In this document: positions 13,672 to 14,863 of the stretch, piece by piece
How the letters are laid out: every line of letters begins with the position of its first letter
How positions within the stretch are numbered: the first letter of the stretch is position 1
Assembly (NCBI GenBank): GCA_035308345.1
Contig: DATGGW010000530.1
Coordinates: 1-14,863, forward strand
DNA from: CF-113 sp035308345
Lineage (GTDB): Bacteria > Chloroflexota > Ktedonobacteria > Ktedonobacterales > Ktedonobacteraceae
Length of the DNA stretch: 14,863 nucleotides
Direction: 5' to 3'
Translations under genes and position numbers: made by a program
The notes under the pieces: generated by a model
Seen by the model: the letters and a program-made list of their open reading frames with translations, nothing else
Told to the model about the DNA's origin: nothing
Database searches by the model: none

Positions 13672-14595
13672 TTACTGGGTTCGCACCTCAGCGCCTCGGA
13701 ACTCGCATGAGGCATCATCGGTGTATCCGCTCCCGATATCGAGTGTCCCGAAGGACACCCCGCCAGAGAGCGATTGAGGTATGTAGTCACTGAATACCTG
13801 GCGATCATCGACGAAAGCCATTACCTGCGAGCCGTTCACAAGGGCACCGATCGTATGCCAATCATTCAAATTGGTAGCATATGGAACCGTAGTTGGTCCT
13901 TCATAGGCACGGGCTGGAATCTTACCATCCCAATACGCAAGCTGCAGGCCATCTGAGCGTAGGGCGAGTTGGAATAGGCTATTCACACTTTTATATGCAA
14001 ATATCAGCGTGCAGGCTGTGGCAGTCGATCCTGATATCTGTCTCGCTTCGACCTGTGCATAGTATTTTGAAGATGTCGACTTTGTCGGGAACCAGGCAAT
14101 GAGATTCGACTGACTGCTATCAATATGAATTATGATGGAGCTACCGTAGTCTACTCCGTAGCCGGTTCCATATTCGGTATTTCCAGCGAGTATGGACTTA
14201 CCTTGTGGGCCTGATGGTATTTGCAGCAGGTTCCAGCCGGCTGCCTGGTGACGCGCATCTCGACCTGGGGCCGTATCCTGCACTTGGGCCGCAACGCCGA
14301 CGCCAACCACGACAACCATGGTGACGACCAGAGTAATCACGAACTGACTCCACCGCGGTAGGTTGTGGAGAAGCCTGTTGAGCACTACAGCCGCCACCAC
14401 AGTAATTGCTGATGTTATTCCAACAACGGTACCAGTTGGAAGAAATGAATACATGTCCTGATACTGGGCTAGGACAGTGATTATTATGGTTGCCATAGCA
14501 GCCAATAGCTCGGGTGACCAACTCTCGCCCTCTTTAGATTGATTCCTTGCTGGCTTGCGCTGCAATCCTCCAGCTGCAGAACGTCTATTTACCAC
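13672..14595 (-). CDS. Multi-pass membrane protein with extracellular LamG-like domain
   Basis: 307 residues from a GTG at 14595, chosen because GGAGG (14602-14606) sits six bases upstream; a longer reading from a TTG at 14628 has no such site. A basic N terminus (1-25) is followed by hydrophobic segments at about 29-45, 53-75 and 84-104. The rest is a beta-rich extracellular region. Residues 155-307 (a YYAQVEARQ strand, FQLALRSDGLQLAYWDG, a DWHTIGALVNGSQVMAFVDDRQVF hairpin, then a closing GTLDIGSG) resemble the concanavalin A-like jellyroll of LamG/DUF1080 proteins, which bind or cleave glycans. No catalytic residues are claimed. Before transposon insertion its neighbour downstream on the same strand was the 9701-10201 gene. 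Membrane anchoring is confident; the fold is tentative. Confidence 0.7.
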   Translation of the reverse strand: MVNRRSAAGGLQRKPARNQSKEGESWSPELLAAMATIIITVLAQYQDMYSFLPTGTVVGITSAITVVAAVVLNRLLHNLPRWSQFVITLVVTMVVVVGVGVAAQVQDTAPGRDARHQAAGWNLLQIPSGPQGKSILAGNTEYGTGYGVDYGSSIIIHIDSSQSNLIAWFPTKSTSSKYYAQVEARQISGSTATACTLIFAYKSVNSLFQLALRSDGLQLAYWDGKIPARAYEGPTTVPYATNLNDWHTIGALVNGSQVMAFVDDRQVFSDYIPQSLSGGVSFGTLDIGSGYTDDASCEFRGAEVRTQ

Positions 14596-14729
14596 TTGAT
14601 GCCTCCAAGATTCTGCTGGCAGATGCAAATGATACCCTTAACTCTTTTACTTTTACATTAAATTTTGGTAACTACTTAGGTGTACTTTAGCTGGTTTCCT
14701 CTCCTTTGGCAAGTCTAGAGGAGACCTGA
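14596..14729. other. AT-rich intergenic region upstream of the LamG-like gene
   Basis: This is the 5' region of the minus-strand gene starting at 14595. It is visibly AT-rich around 14640-14690, as expected for a promoter, but no convincing -35/-10 pair could be fixed. Confidence 0.35.
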
Positions 14730-14863
14730 TATTGTTCACGCTTAACATCAGGAAGATTCTGGGGACAACTCAGCCAAGCACTGGAAGAAAGGGTTGAGAC
14801 CCTGAGCAGCCCAGGTGCCAAAGAGACTAAAGAGATCCATACGCGTGTGGGAGCCTTTGGGGC
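14730..14863 (+). pseudogene. Possible truncated coding fragment at right edge
   Basis: A plus-strand frame is open from 14730 to the window edge after a TGA at 14727-14729. It has no ATG, GTG or TTG near its beginning. From 14760 it reads WGQLSQALEERVETL, then SSPGAKETKEIHTRVGAFG, amphipathic and protein-like. It may be the 5'-truncated remnant of a gene, perhaps of a mobile element. It is too short to assign. Confidence 0.25.

Noticed and set aside
1..14863. CRISPR array, tRNA or rRNA
   Set aside because: No regularly spaced repeats beyond the 2-unit 30-bp pair and no recognisable structural RNA sequences.

Overview
The window looks like an accessory region of a filamentous Gram-positive-type Chloroflexota genome (Ktedonobacteria-like). 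This assignment is an inference from the moderately GC-rich genes with strong AGGAGG-type ribosome sites, IS701- and IS110-type transposases, and membrane-anchored proteins with Thr/Pro/Ala-rich linkers. No rRNA, tRNA or CRISPR array is visible.

Region 1 (1-7159, all minus strand) is a tightly spaced gene run, read from right to left. It encodes a signal-anchored beta-propeller protein, a beta-hydroxyacid dehydrogenase-like NAD(P) oxidoreductase, an MFS transporter with a C-terminal extension resembling a catalytically dead C26 glutamine amidotransferase, a zinc-dependent medium-chain dehydrogenase, a sugar-phosphate cyclase whose motifs match 2-deoxy-scyllo-inosose (DOI) synthase rather than dehydroquinate synthase, and a cupin cut by the window edge. 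A DOI-synthase-like cyclase beside a Zn-dehydrogenase and an exporter is the outline of an aminocyclitol (2-deoxystreptamine-like) pathway. The aminotransferase and glycosyltransferases such a pathway needs are not in the window; they may lie beyond position 1.

Region 2 (about 7277-9064) is an IS110-family insertion sequence just upstream of the operon and on the same strand. A structured noncoding stretch 5' of its transposase could encode a bridge RNA. From 8718 to 9700 there is little or no protein coding but several clean inverted repeats.

Region 3 (9701-14595) holds two co-oriented minus-strand genes for membrane-anchored proteins of unknown role. They are separated by a well-bounded 3253-bp transposon at 10257-13509. 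The transposon has matching terminal inverted repeats, a CTAG target duplication on both sides, an IS701-family DDE transposase broken by a frameshift and a stop codon, and a passenger module of a cupin gene and a divergent TetR regulator with a well-formed promoter region. A 60-70 bp inverted repeat inside the element brackets the passenger module.

Region 4 (14596-14863) is a short AT-rich intergenic stretch followed by a possible truncated plus-strand coding fragment at the right edge.
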